A model generated the notes under the pieces. That model was not told where the DNA came from and did not search any database. It was given only the letters and a program-made list of their open reading frames with translations. DNA of 37,490 nucleotides from Bacteroidota bacterium (GTDB lineage: Bacteria > Bacteroidota > Bacteroidia > UKL13-3): contig CANLLM010000015.1 in NCBI GenBank assembly GCA_947491825.1, positions 1 to 37,490 of the forward strand. Direction: 5' to 3'. The stretch's first letter is position 1. Each line of letters starts with the position of its first letter. This document shows positions 25,072-33,813 of the stretch, one piece after another. The translations under genes were made by a program, and so were the position numbers.

Positions 25072-25527
25072 TTACCCGAAAATTTCTGTTAATTTTTGTT
25101 CGCGGTATTTAAAAATTTGGTTTACCCGGTTTTCTATGAACAAGGCATTAATCAATGGTTCTAATATCCATCCTGGAGATAAAAATTCAACCCGGTCTAT
25201 CATCTCTGTTCTGCCATCACCTAAATCTTTAAAAGTGTGTGTATGGTGCCAACGCACATATGGGCCTTTTATTTGCTCGTCAATAAATTGGTATGGAGGA
25301 TTCCAAGTACTTATTTTAGTTTTCCAATTAAAAGGAATACCGTTTAATTTAATTCTGTATTCAATTAGAGTACCCGGAAACATTTTGATGGGAGAAGGTG
25401 TAAGAATTTTAAATTCTAACTCGGGTGGTGTTAAAGCATTCAGGTTTTCGGCCTTGCTAAAAAAATCAAACACCACATCAAGCGGTTTATTAATAATGGT
25501 AACAGTTTCAAGTATATGTGGTTTCAT
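25072..25527 (-). CDS. SRPBCC family ligand-binding protein
   Basis: A 151-residue protein with the START/Bet v1-like (SRPBCC) pattern: VTIINKPLDVVFDFFSKAEN at the start, PPELEFKILTPSP, then YRIKLNGIPFNWKTKI, YVRWHHTHTFKDLGDGRTEM and FKYREQKLTEIFG at the end. This matches the COG4276-type single-domain proteins, which bind hydrophobic ligands in a cavity; the ligand is not known. It is divergent from the ABC-F gene, with 79 bases between the starts holding both promoters. Confidence 0.85.
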   Translation of the reverse strand: MKPHILETVTIINKPLDVVFDFFSKAENLNALTPPELEFKILTPSPIKMFPGTLIEYRIKLNGIPFNWKTKISTWNPPYQFIDEQIKGPYVRWHHTHTFKDLGDGRTEMIDRVEFLSPGWILEPLINALFIENRVNQIFKYREQKLTEIFG

Positions 25528-25594
25528 GTTATGGATTGATGTATATAAATCATCAACATCAATAAAGACAATTAAAAAGCCTAACTGTTTTAAC

Positions 25595-25602
25595 TACCTT
25601 TG
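25595..25602 (+). promoter_or_regulatory. -7 promoter element TACCTTTG of the ABC-F gene
   Basis: An exact TAnnTTTG match ending five bases before the GTG start at 25607, which would give a leaderless or nearly leaderless mRNA. Confidence 0.55.
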
Positions 25603-25606
25603 TACC

Positions 25607-27508
25607 GTGAATTATTTACGTGCAGAAAACTTAAACAAACGATATGGCGATAGGATATTGTTTGAAAACCTAACGTTAACCATAGAAAAAGGCGATAAAA
25701 TCGCATTAATTGCTAAAAATGGTACTGGAAAAACCAATTTGTTAAACATTTTAGCAGGACTAGATACCAGTGATGGAGAAGGTAAAGTTATTACCGATAA
25801 AAACATACAGGTGGCTTATTTGCCGCAAGAACCTTATTTGGATCCTAAATTAAATGTTTGGGATGCTTTATTTAATAGCAATAACGAATTGCTTAAAGCA
25901 GTGGCCGAATATGAAGAGGTGATGCGCATTTCAGAAACCAACCATGACGAAGACACCATGCTTAAGTTGCAATACGCAATGGAAAAAATGGATTTACTTA
26001 ATGCCTGGGATTACGAAAGTCGTATCAAGTTAATTCTTACTAAATTAAGCATAACCCGCTACGATCAGCCAGTTACTATGCTCAGTGGTGGCCAACGTAA
26101 ACGTTTAGCTTTGGCGCGTATTTTAATTCAAACCCCCGATTTAATTATTATGGATGAGCCTACCAACCATCTTGATGTTGAGATGATTGAATGGCTTGAA
26201 GGTTACCTTAAAAGTGCGGAGGTTACGTTGTTTTTGGTTACCCACGATAGGTATTTTTTAGATGCCGTTTGCAACGAAATTATCGAGTTAGAAAACAACC
26301 AATTGTACACATATAAAGGCAATTATGCCTATTTTATGGAGAAAAAGGAGGAACGCATTTTTAAAGAAGGTCGAGAAATTGATAAAGCGCGTAACTTATT
26401 TAGAAAAGAGTTGGAGTGGATGCGTAAACAACCTAGAGCTCGAGGTACCAAGCAAAAGGCCCGTATTGATGCCTTTTACGAAACCAAAGAAAAAGCCAGC
26501 CAAAAAATAGAAAACAATAAGGTGGAGTTAGACATGAAAATGCAACGCCTTGGTGGTAAAATAATTGAGCTTCATTATGTTAATAAGACTTTTCCAGGTT
26601 TAAAAATTATTGATGATTTTAGTTACATGTTCCGTCCAGGCGAGCGTGTAGGTATTATTGGTAAAAATGGTGTAGGGAAAAGTACCTTTTTAAACACCTT
26701 AATGGAGCTTGATACGCCAGATAGTGGGCACATTAGCAAAGGAGATACTGTTGTTTACGGGTATTATTCGCAAAAAGGTTTAGAGATTAAAGAAGACAAA
26801 CGTGTGCTGGATGTGGTGAAAGACATTGCAGAGGTAATAGAATTAGGCAGGGGCGAGCAGATTACGGCCACCCAATTATGCAAGCGCTTTTTGTTTGATG
26901 ATAAAATGCAACACAATTTTGTAAGTAAATTAAGTGGTGGTGAGCGCAGAAGGCTATTTTTATTAACGGTTTTGATTAAAAACCCTAACTTTTTAGTATT
27001 GGATGAGCCTACAAACGACTTAGACATTCAAACCTTAAATGTGTTGGAAGACTTTTTAGAGAGTTACAAAGGTTGTTTGGTAATTGTAACCCACGATAGG
27101 TATTTTATGGATAAACTGGTTGAACACTTGTTTATTTTCGAGGGTGAAGGCAAAATTCGAGACTTTAACGGTAATTACCAAGATTATTTAGATGAGCAAG
27201 AGGAGAAGCGTAACGCTGCTAAATTGGCTCAACAAGCGCCTAAAGCAGCTAAGGTTGAGGTACCAGTAGCTGCATTACAATCAGCAAAAGCGCCTGTTAA
27301 ACGCAAACTAAGCTTTAAAGAACAACAGGAATTGGATGCACTTACTAAAGACATCCCAGAATTAGAGTTAAAGAAACTGGAGTGGAGCGCTAAATTAAGT
27401 GCCGGTAGTGGTAACCACGAAGATTTAATGCAGTGGAGCAGGGCAGTAGAGGAAATAAACGCTCTGTTGGATGAAAAAGGAATGCGCTGGCTACAACTTA
27501 GCGAGTAA
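25607..27508 (+). CDS. ABC-F family ATPase, Uup-like
   Basis: A soluble protein of 633 residues with two ABC domains and no membrane segments. Domain 1: Walker A KNGTGKT (37-43), LSGGQ (159-163), IIMDEPTNHLD. Domain 2: Walker A GKNGVGKS (352-359), LSGGE (442-446), LVLDEPTNDLD. The inter-domain linker is charged and helical. The C-terminal stretch after residue 560 (LSFKEQQELDALTKDIPELE ... EEINALLDEKGMRW) is the coiled-coil domain of Uup. ABC-F proteins act on ribosomes or, for Uup, branched DNA. The start is a GTG at 25607, five bases after a perfect -7 element; the frame is open upstream to 25058, but that part is antisense to the SRPBCC gene and is not protein-like. Confidence 0.93.
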   Translation: MNYLRAENLNKRYGDRILFENLTLTIEKGDKIALIAKNGTGKTNLLNILAGLDTSDGEGKVITDKNIQVAYLPQEPYLDPKLNVWDALFNSNNELLKAVAEYEEVMRISETNHDEDTMLKLQYAMEKMDLLNAWDYESRIKLILTKLSITRYDQPVTMLSGGQRKRLALARILIQTPDLIIMDEPTNHLDVEMIEWLEGYLKSAEVTLFLVTHDRYFLDAVCNEIIELENNQLYTYKGNYAYFMEKKEERIFKEGREIDKARNLFRKELEWMRKQPRARGTKQKARIDAFYETKEKASQKIENNKVELDMKMQRLGGKIIELHYVNKTFPGLKIIDDFSYMFRPGERVGIIGKNGVGKSTFLNTLMELDTPDSGHISKGDTVVYGYYSQKGLEIKEDKRVLDVVKDIAEVIELGRGEQITATQLCKRFLFDDKMQHNFVSKLSGGERRRLFLLTVLIKNPNFLVLDEPTNDLDIQTLNVLEDFLESYKGCLVIVTHDRYFMDKLVEHLFIFEGEGKIRDFNGNYQDYLDEQEEKRNAAKLAQQAPKAAKVEVPVAALQSAKAPVKRKLSFKEQQELDALTKDIPELELKKLEWSAKLSAGSGNHEDLMQWSRAVEEINALLDEKGMRWLQLSE

Positions 27509-27528
27509 CAATATAGGTTATTATGCAT

Positions 27529-27564
27529 AGCCCGAATAGGTTTTTACTTATTCGGGCTTTTTTG
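27529..27564 (+). terminator. Rho-independent terminator of the ABC-F gene
   Basis: AGCCCGAATA (27529-27538) / TATTCGGGCT (27549-27558) with a 10-base loop and a T run, 20 bases past the stop. Confidence 0.92.
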
Positions 27565-27573
27565 TGTACTTTC

Positions 27574-27593
27574 TAGTCAGTTTGTCAGCAATT
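27574..27593 (+). repeat. Direct repeat TAGTCAnTTTGTCAGCAATT, copy 1
   Basis: Matches copy 2 at 28411-28430 in 19 of 20 bases (G instead of C at position 7), and similarity extends a few bases upstream with a small gap. It lies just after the ABC-F terminator and 253 bases before the XRE gene; no -7 element was found at the matching distance. Confidence 0.7.
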
Positions 27594-27724
27594 ACAATTG
27601 TAAACAAGTGGTTATGGGAGGTACATGTCAAGTTTACTATTGTTAAATTACCTCACCAATCAATTATTTATGTACTGTAAAACAGTAAGTTATGGCATTG
27701 AATATAAAGTGTTAATAAATGCCT

Positions 27725-27806
27725 GCTATTAACATTTGTTTTGCAAGTACTTAACAAAAGTTAATACGAATAAACAAATGTTAATATAGCTATTAACATT
27801 TGTTTT
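27725..27806 (+). promoter_or_regulatory. Operator array: three copies of TATTAACATTTGTTT
   Basis: GCTATTAACATTTGTTTT occurs identically at 27725-27742 and 27789-27806. The reverse complement AAACAAATGTTAATA occurs at 27772-27786. The last two form a perfect 15-bp inverted repeat around TAGC (27787-27790). Between copies 1 and 2 lies another small palindrome, TTAAC-AAAA-GTTAA (27751-27764). The array ends 40 bases before the ATG of the XRE-type regulator, so it is a probable site of autoregulation. Confidence 0.7.
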
Positions 27807-27846
27807 AGGTGGTGTTTAGTATGCTAATTATCAATATATTGCAATT

Positions 27847-28296
27847 ATGGATGAACTTAACAAACGTATAGTAGAGATTATGGTTCGTTTTAACCACTCT
27901 AAATCGTCATTAGCTACCGAGTTGGGAGTTTCTTTACCACTTATAACTCACATTACTACAGGGCGTAACAAACCTGGAATTGAATTACTGCAACGTGTTT
28001 TGCAGCGTTTTCCGGATTTAGACCCTATGTGGTTGTTTTTGGGTGATGGAGTGATGATGAAGCCTGTTCCTAAACAAGTTGATTTATCACCTGTACTGAG
28101 TAAAATGAATGAACTTAATACATTAGTAAATAATGCATTAGAGGTAAATAGAACCATACTTGATTACCATAAACTATTGCTTGATGAGGTGCTGCATTTA
28201 CAAGAAATGAGTATTCAAATCCAACATGCTACCCACGATTTAGATCAATTAAAGGTAAAGCTGGAACAGATTAAAGAAGACCTTAGAAATATTTAA
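27847..28296 (+). CDS. XRE-family helix-turn-helix regulator with C-terminal coiled coil
   Basis: A 149-residue DNA-binding protein. Residues 1-66 are a Cro/C1-type HTH: KRIVEIMVRFNHSKSSLATE, LGVSLPLITHITTGRNKPGI, and FPDLDPMWLFLGDGVMM, the usual form of this family in Bacteroidota. The C-terminal half (about 78-149) is helical with heptad-like spacing (VLSKMNELNTLVNNALEVNR ... LDQLKVKLEQIKEDL), probably a dimerisation coiled coil. No ligand domain is seen. A strong palindromic array lies directly upstream. TATATTGC at the start resembles a shortened -7 element. The next gene is 180 bases away and carries an extra repeat (28411-28430), so it may be a target. Confidence 0.88.
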   Translation: MDELNKRIVEIMVRFNHSKSSLATELGVSLPLITHITTGRNKPGIELLQRVLQRFPDLDPMWLFLGDGVMMKPVPKQVDLSPVLSKMNELNTLVNNALEVNRTILDYHKLLLDEVLHLQEMSIQIQHATHDLDQLKVKLEQIKEDLRNI

Positions 28297-28410
28297 AGTA
28301 AAACTACTAATTTATGTATATAAAATATTGATTAATAAGTAATTAAATTAATACAAATGAGGTTAACTCAAATTTTATATTTTCATAATTCAAACCAATA
28401 AATACTTGTT

Positions 28411-28430
28411 TAGTCACTTTGTCAGCAATT
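28411..28430 (+). repeat. Direct repeat TAGTCAnTTTGTCAGCAATT, copy 2
   Basis: The second copy of the repeat at 27574-27593. It contains the TTTG (28418-28421) that may act as the -33 box of the downstream gene. Confidence 0.7.
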
Positions 28431-28447
28431 TGAAAACGCGTATTTTG
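28418..28447 (+). promoter_or_regulatory. Promoter of the AHSA1-like gene
   Basis: TTTG at 28418-28421, a 19-base spacer and TATTTTG at 28441-28447 fit the Bacteroidota -33/-7 arrangement, except that the -7 box is one base short of TAnnTTTG. The ATG follows 29 bases later. Confidence 0.5.
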
Positions 28448-28476
28448 GGTATATTCGAAGCCACAAAAAACAAAAC

Positions 28477-28866
28477 ATGAAAGATTTTAAGAAATACTAC
28501 CAAATAGAAGCTGCCCCTGAAGAAGTTTATGCTGCTTTAACCAACGCAGCAACAATAGAACTTTGGACAGGCGACCATGCCGAGATGAAACCAGAGGTTG
28601 GAACCGAATTTAGTATGTGGGATGGCAGTATTGTGGGTAAAATACTTGAATTAGTGGAAGGAAAGTTGATTGTGCAACAATGGTATTTTGGGGAAAACGA
28701 AACAGATACACCCTCTGTTGTTACCATTAAATTGCACGATGACAATGGCGACACATCTTTAGAACTGCGCCACACTAACATACCTGATGAAGATTATATA
28801 CATATTGTTGATGGTTGGAATGATACCTACATGGCTGATTTAATAGACTTTTACGAGGAAGATTAA
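28477..28866 (+). CDS. AHSA1-like SRPBCC domain protein
   Basis: A 129-residue single-domain protein: KKYYQIEAAPEEVYAALTNA, TIELWTGDHAEMKPEVGTEF, WDGSIVGKILELVEGKLIVQ, SLELRHTNIPDED and GWNDTYMADL follow the Aha1 C-terminal (AHSA1) form of the SRPBCC fold. In eukaryotes this domain activates Hsp90; bacterial single-domain members have no general function and may bind small ligands. It has its own promoter at 28418-28447 and is followed by a hairpin at 28871. It may belong with the XRE regulator upstream because of the shared repeat. Confidence 0.88.
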   Translation: MKDFKKYYQIEAAPEEVYAALTNAATIELWTGDHAEMKPEVGTEFSMWDGSIVGKILELVEGKLIVQQWYFGENETDTPSVVTIKLHDDNGDTSLELRHTNIPDEDYIHIVDGWNDTYMADLIDFYEED

Positions 28867-28870
28867 TTTC

Positions 28871-28893
28871 ACAATAACTTATTAAGTTATTGT
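28871..28893 (+). terminator. Hairpin after the AHSA1-like gene
   Basis: A perfect 10-bp stem ACAATAACTT (28871-28880) / AAGTTATTGT (28884-28893) with a 3-base loop, four bases after the stop. There is no U run, so termination is uncertain. Confidence 0.55.
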
Positions 28894-29132
28894 AAGTCTG
28901 ATTATTGTGTATTGCCTTCATTAAATATGGATATACAGATTAATAATGTGGATCTTAAATGCAATGTTCTGCCAATTGCGGTTTAGGTTGAATAGGTTAA
29001 TAAAAGATGCAAGTTTCTTTATTTAAACCTTAGGATGGGGTTTAATACTAAATACATACAACATGGATACTAAATTCTGTAACGTGTTATCTTCAAATCT
29101 ATCGCATCTTTGCATTGTTAATTAGTTAACCA

Positions 29133-31349
29133 ATGGGCGATAAATCACACATAAGAAAAAACTTCCCAGTTATGGGTATGAGCTGTGCTGCTTGTGCTGT
29201 ATGTCTAGAAAGCATGTTTAAAAACACCAAAGGTGTTAAAGATGCAGGCGTTAACTATGCCAACCAAACTGCATGGGCCGAAATAGAGAAAGGGTTGGAT
29301 TTAAACGCCTTAAAACAAGCTATTCAAGCCATTGGTTACGACATTATTATTACAGAAGAAAACGCACAAGCCATTCAAGAAGAAGTACAAATAAAACACC
29401 ATCAGCAGTTAAAAGTACGTACCATATTGTCGGTCGTACTTACTTTGCCTGTTTTTATCATAGGGATGTTTTTTATGGATATGCCATACGGAAATTGGAT
29501 ATCTATGGTATTATCAGCCCCAATAGTATTTTTTATTGGTAAAAGCTTTTTTATTACAGCATACAAACAAGCCAAACATGGTAAAGTCAATATGGATACT
29601 TTGGTTGCCTTAAGTACTTTAATTGCGTTTGTTTTTAGCATGTTTAACACCTTCTACCCCCAATTTTGGCGCCAACAAGGCTTACACCCACATGTTTATT
29701 ATGAAGCTGCATCGGTGGTAATAACCTTTGTTTTACTTGGTAAATTGCTTGAAGAAAGGGCAAAATCAAACACATCCTCAGCCATTAAAAAAATGATGGG
29801 ACTGCAACCTAATAAGGTTACTGTTATTATTAATCGTATAGAACAACTGATTGCCATTGCGGAGGTTAAAAAGGGCGATTTATTATTGGTAAAACCAGGC
29901 GAAAAAATCCCGGTTGATGGGATTGTAAAGCAAGGAAACTCTTTTGTTGATGAGAGCATGATTACTGGAGAACCTTTAGCTGTAATTAAACAAGAAGGCA
30001 TGACTGTTTTTGCAGGTACCATTAACCAAAAGGGTAGTTTTAGGTTTGAGGCGCAAAAAGTGGGTAAGGAAACATTAATTGCTCAAATTATTAAAACTGT
30101 TCAAGATGCCCAAGGATCAAAAGCTCCAATACAAAAAACAGTTGATAAAATTGCTGGTATTTTTGTTCCAGTAGTCATGGGTATTTCTATTTTAACCTTT
30201 TTGGCGTGGATGATTTTTGGTGGTGAAAACGCTTTTACACATGCACTTTTAACTTCGGTTACTGTTTTGGTTATTGCATGTCCGTGTGCACTGGGTTTAG
30301 CAACGCCCACCGCTATTATGGTGGGTGTTGGCATGGGTGCCGAAAACCATTTGCTTATTAAAGATGCCGAGAGTTTGGAACTTGCACACCGAATAAATGC
30401 TATAATTTTAGATAAAACGGGAACCATAACACTTGGTAAACCAATGGTAACAGATGTTTGGACAGCACCCGAATTTGATTTAAGCCAACAAAAAGTGTTG
30501 GTGGCTATGGAAAAACTATCCGAGCACCCGTTAGCCGATGCCGTGGTAAATTATTATGACCATGAAGGTACTAGAGATATCCTTCTTCATAGGTTTGAAA
30601 GTATTACAGGAAAAGGTGCAAAGGCACATTACAACAACTTACCTTATTTTATTGGTAACCATAATTTAATCATCAGCAACGGAATTTATTTAACATCAAC
30701 CCAAGCCAACATTTCACAAAACTGGCAAAAGCAAGCCAAAACAGTCGTTTTTTTTGCAAATAACCACCAAGTATTGGCCATGATAGCCATTGCCGATAGC
30801 ATTAAAACCACATCAAAACAGGCTGTAAATTTGCTTCAAAAACAAGGTATTGAAGTATTTATGTTAACAGGCGATAACATTCAAACAGCAACTGCAGTTG
30901 CATTACAAGTAGGTATTACCCAATTTAAAGCAGAGGTATTGCCAAGCGATAAAGCCAAGTTTGTTAAAAAATTACAAGCACAAGGTAAAATAGTGGCCAT
31001 GGTGGGTGATGGTATTAATGATAGTGAGGCGTTAGCACAAGCAGATGTAAGTATAGCCATGGGAAAAGGCTCTGACATTGCGATGGATGTGGCGAAAATT
31101 ACCATTATTAATTCCGATTTACAATTGGTAGCAAAAGCTATTTTGTTGTCAAAAAAAACAGTGGCCACCATCCATCAAAACTTATTTTGGGCATTTATTT
31201 ATAACATAATTGGAATTCCATTAGCAGCAGGTATTTTGTATCCCGTAAACGGATTTTTACTTAACCCCATGATAGCTGGCGCTGCAATGGCACTTAGCTC
31301 GGTTTCAGTTGTTAGTAACAGTTTGCGATTAAAATCATTCAAATTATAA
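29133..31349 (+). CDS. copA: Copper-translocating P-type ATPase
   Basis: A P1B-type ATPase of 738 residues that exports copper (or silver) across the inner membrane. One N-terminal metal-binding HMA domain (GMSCAAC, C18 and C21) carries a third cysteine, C24, in ACAVCLE. Then come eight predicted membrane segments with the transport motif C383-P-C385 ([14 protein letters not shown]), the actuator loop (TGEP), phosphorylation site Asp427 in DKTGTIT, the P1B-specific HPLADA, and [10 protein letters not shown]. It is complete in length. A CopZ-like gene follows 11 bases later in the same direction. CATCTTTG at 29105-29112 is a one-mismatch -7 element. No copper regulator was recognised nearby. 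Confidence 0.95.
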   Translation: MGDKSHIRKNFPVMGMSCAACAVCLESMFKNTKGVKDAGVNYANQTAWAEIEKGLDLNALKQAIQAIGYDIIITEENAQAIQEEVQIKHHQQLKVRTILSVVLTLPVFIIGMFFMDMPYGNWISMVLSAPIVFFIGKSFFITAYKQAKHGKVNMDTLVALSTLIAFVFSMFNTFYPQFWRQQGLHPHVYYEAASVVITFVLLGKLLEERAKSNTSSAIKKMMGLQPNKVTVIINRIEQLIAIAEVKKGDLLLVKPGEKIPVDGIVKQGNSFVDESMITGEPLAVIKQEGMTVFAGTINQKGSFRFEAQKVGKETLIAQIIKTVQDAQGSKAPIQKTVDKIAGIFVPVVMGISILTFLAWMIFGGENAFTHALLTSVTVLVIACPCALGLATPTAIMVGVGMGAENHLLIKDAESLELAHRINAIILDKTGTITLGKPMVTDVWTAPEFDLSQQKVLVAMEKLSEHPLADAVVNYYDHEGTRDILLHRFESITGKGAKAHYNNLPYFIGNHNLIISNGIYLTSTQANISQNWQKQAKTVVFFANNHQVLAMIAIADSIKTTSKQAVNLLQKQGIEVFMLTGDNIQTATAVALQVGITQFKAEVLPSDKAKFVKKLQAQGKIVAMVGDGINDSEALAQADVSIAMGKGSDIAMDVAKITIINSDLQLVAKAILLSKKTVATIHQNLFWAFIYNIIGIPLAAGILYPVNGFLLNPMIAGAAMALSSVSVVSNSLRLKSFKL

Positions 31350-31360
31350 ACCAATAGCAT

Positions 31361-31573
31361 ATGACAGGCTTTAAATTTAAAACCAACATTAAATGTGGCG
31401 GATGCATTGCCGCAGTAACGCCTTTTTTAGATAAAGTAAGCGGAATTGAAAAGTGGGAGGTAGACACCGCTAATATGGACAAAATACTTACCGTGACTTG
31501 CAATTTAATTGATACCTTAAGTATTGAAAATGCAGTGAAAGAAGCGGGTTATAGCATTGAGAAAATAGGGTAG
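31361..31573 (+). CDS. CopZ-like heavy-metal-associated (HMA) protein
   Basis: A 70-residue single HMA domain: metal site C12-G-G-C15 in NIKCGGCIAAVTPFLD, then VSGIEKWEVDTANMDKILTV and the end VKEAGYSIEKIG, the normal beta-alpha-beta-beta-alpha-beta length. It probably delivers copper to the ATPase encoded 11 bases upstream, as CopZ does for CopA. It begins with an ATG at 31361 and is followed by a bidirectional terminator at 31590. Confidence 0.9.
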   Translation: MTGFKFKTNIKCGGCIAAVTPFLDKVSGIEKWEVDTANMDKILTVTCNLIDTLSIENAVKEAGYSIEKIG

Positions 31574-31589
31574 CAATTAACCTAAATAA

Positions 31590-31620
31590 TAAAGCCGCCC
31601 TATAAATAGGAATGGCTTTA
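31590..31620. terminator. Bidirectional terminator between copZ-like and alcohol dehydrogenase genes
   Basis: TAAAGCC (31590-31596) / GGCTTTA (31614-31620) with an inner CCTAT / ATAGG pair (31599-31603, 31606-31610). A/T-rich flanks on both sides suit both converging transcripts. Confidence 0.65.
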
Positions 31621-31704
31621 TAAAATAAAGGGGGATAACAAATATGTTTAATTAAAATTTAATTAAGTAGTATTTTGGGTACATAAACATGTGCCTCTAT
31701 TACT

Positions 31705-32748
31705 TTACAAAGTTCCCATATCAATCACAAAACGGTATTTTACATCAGAATTTAGCATGCGCTCGTATGCCTCATTAATATTAGCCATTGGTATCAACTC
31801 AATGTCACTCATGATATTGTGTGCTGCACAATAATCTAGCATCTCTTGGGTTTCTTTAATACCTCCAATTAACGATCCAGCCAAGGTTCTACGCTTACCT
31901 AATAAACTAAATGCATTAATTTGTGACGGGGTTGGTGGTGCTCCTAAAAGAACCATTACACCGTCAGATTTTAGCAATTGCAAATAGGTATTGTAATCGT
32001 GCGGAGCCGAAACTGTATTAATGATGAAATCAAATTTCATGGTTAAATTCTTCATGGTTTCGGTATCGCTTGTTAAAGCAAAATGATGGGCACCTAACAT
32101 TTCAGCATCCACTTTTTTATTTGCACTAGAACTTAGCATAGTTACTTCGGCACCAAACGAAGCGGCAAACTTAACTGCCATATGACCTAAACCACCTAGT
32201 CCTAATACACCTACTTTATGCCCTTTGCCAACTTTCCAGTGGCGTAAAGGAGAATAAGTGGTAACACCTGCGCACAACAATGGTGCGACACGGGCTAGAT
32301 CCAATTTATCAGAAACATGCAAAGTGTATTTTTCATCAACCACCATGTTATTGCTGTAGCCGCCAAAAGTTTGTATTTTACCATCTAAACGTAAACTGTT
32401 GTATGTACTAATTGCCCCTGTATCGCAATATTGCTCTATGCCTTCTTGACAATTAGGGCAAGTACGACAAGAGTCTACAAAACAACCCACACCGGCTAAA
32501 TCACCTACTTTAAAATTGGTTACCAAATTGCCTAGAGCAGTTATTTTTCCAACTATTTCATGACCAGGTACAATGGGGTAAATTGCGCTATTCCACTCGT
32601 TACGTGCGGCATGTAAATCGCTGTGGCAAACACCGCAATAAAGTATTTCTATTAATACGTCATGCGCACCTAAGTCTCTGCGTGTAAAATCAAATGAACT
32701 TAAATCTGTGGTAGCACTAAATGCTGCGTATCCTTTGGTTTGAATCAT
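31705..32748 (-). CDS. Zinc-dependent NAD(P) alcohol dehydrogenase (YahK / cinnamyl-ADH type)
   Basis: A medium-chain dehydrogenase of 347 residues. Catalytic zinc ligands: Cys41 in CGVCHSDLH and His63 in PGHEIVG. Structural zinc: Cys94, 97, 100 and 108 in CRTCPNCQEGIEQYC. Cofactor motif GLGGLGHMAVKFA; the following strand ends in MLSSSANKK, with Ser in place of Asp, which favours NADP(H). This pattern is the YahK/AdhC aldehyde reductase branch, which reduces a broad range of aldehydes. A perfect -7 element lies at 32768-32775. Stand-alone gene. Confidence 0.93.
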   Translation of the reverse strand: MIQTKGYAAFSATTDLSSFDFTRRDLGAHDVLIEILYCGVCHSDLHAARNEWNSAIYPIVPGHEIVGKITALGNLVTNFKVGDLAGVGCFVDSCRTCPNCQEGIEQYCDTGAISTYNSLRLDGKIQTFGGYSNNMVVDEKYTLHVSDKLDLARVAPLLCAGVTTYSPLRHWKVGKGHKVGVLGLGGLGHMAVKFAASFGAEVTMLSSSANKKVDAEMLGAHHFALTSDTETMKNLTMKFDFIINTVSAPHDYNTYLQLLKSDGVMVLLGAPPTPSQINAFSLLGKRRTLAGSLIGGIKETQEMLDYCAAHNIMSDIELIPMANINEAYERMLNSDVKYRFVIDMGTL

Positions 32749-32767
32749 GTATCTTAATTTTGGTTGT

Positions 32768-32775
32768 CAAATATA
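32768..32775 (-). promoter_or_regulatory. -7 promoter element TATATTTG of the alcohol dehydrogenase gene
   Basis: An exact TAnnTTTG match on the minus strand, 19 bases before the ATG at 32748. Confidence 0.55.
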
Positions 32776-33041
32776 ATAAGGTATTGGGTTAATGTAACAC
32801 CATTTGTTTTGCAATATTTGGTGTTGATACAACATTTAATTTATGGTTAATATGTGGTATGACGGATTACTGTTGGTAACAGGCAAACTTTTATTGCAAC
32901 TAATGGTTAATGTGTATTGAGGAGTATCGCCAGGTTTTTAGTTTGTATTTTACCCGCAATTAGAATTGTTGGTTGAACTAAAATCAACCCAAATAGAAAT
33001 GAAAAATTAGTTACAATCGCAAAATTATTATAATAAACGCA

Positions 33042-33647
33042 GTGGATTTATTTGGCATAACAAGGACCAATACCAATTTGTTACCTTTTGATGGTAACGT
33101 AATTTATTATGGTATATGCATGCCTTTAGCAGAGGCTGATTATTACCTACATGCCTTGTTAAACCGCATAGAGTGGCGAAATGATGAATCCATTATAATG
33201 GGTAAAAAAATAATAACGGCACGTAAAGTGGCTTGGTATGGCGATAAATCTTATGCCTACACCTATTCTAAAACCACCAAATACGCCTTACCTTTTACAG
33301 GCGAGTTGTTGGCACTAAAACGTTTGGTTGAAATTAAAACAGGTGCGGAATTTAACTCATGTTTATTAAACTTATACCATAACGGAAACGAGGGAATGGC
33401 TTGGCACAGCGATGCTGAAAAGGATTTGAAAAAGGATGCTGCAATTGCTTCTTTAAGTTTTGGGGCCGAACGTAAGTTTGCCTTTAAACACAAGGCCAGT
33501 AAAGAAACTGTTTCGTTACAATTAGATCACGGTAGTTTATTGGTAATGAAAGACTCCACACAATCACATTGGTTACACCGTTTGCCTCCAACTACTAAAG
33601 TGAACAAGCCAAGGGTAAATATTACTTTTCGAAGCATTGACGGTTAG
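33042..33647 (+). CDS. alkB: AlkB-like 2-oxoglutarate/Fe(II) dioxygenase
   Basis: A 201-residue protein of the AlkB family, which removes alkyl groups from damaged bases in DNA or RNA. Iron ligands: His122 and Asp124 in WHSD and His179 in HWLHRLP. The 2-oxoglutarate Arg191 and the final Arg197 are in RVNITFR. YHNGNEGMAWHSD and SLSFGAERKFAFKHK are typical. The GTG at 33042 gives MDLFG, a common family start. Single gene; TATAAT-like text precedes it. Confidence 0.93.
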   Translation: MDLFGITRTNTNLLPFDGNVIYYGICMPLAEADYYLHALLNRIEWRNDESIIMGKKIITARKVAWYGDKSYAYTYSKTTKYALPFTGELLALKRLVEIKTGAEFNSCLLNLYHNGNEGMAWHSDAEKDLKKDAAIASLSFGAERKFAFKHKASKETVSLQLDHGSLLVMKDSTQSHWLHRLPPTTKVNKPRVNITFRSIDG

Positions 33648-33813
33648 TTAAGTGTACTGATTGATAATGGCATGTAATATCATATATTGTTAGTTACAGG
33701 TTAATTAATTACCGAAAAAAACTTTATCTTTATTGTCTTAAATCCTTTAAATTGCAAGCATTAACTACAACAAGCCTTTTCGGCTATGTTGCTTACATAA
33801 GAAATTTATTTTG

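Noticed and set aside
25058-25606. Long N-terminal extension of the ABC-F frame
   Set aside because: It is antisense to the SRPBCC gene, does not look like protein, and a perfect -7 element sits just before the GTG at 25607.
28411-28450. Sigma-54 promoter before the AHSA1-like gene
   Set aside because: The TGGC...TTGC pair is not present; TTTG-N19-TATTTTG fits the housekeeping pattern better.
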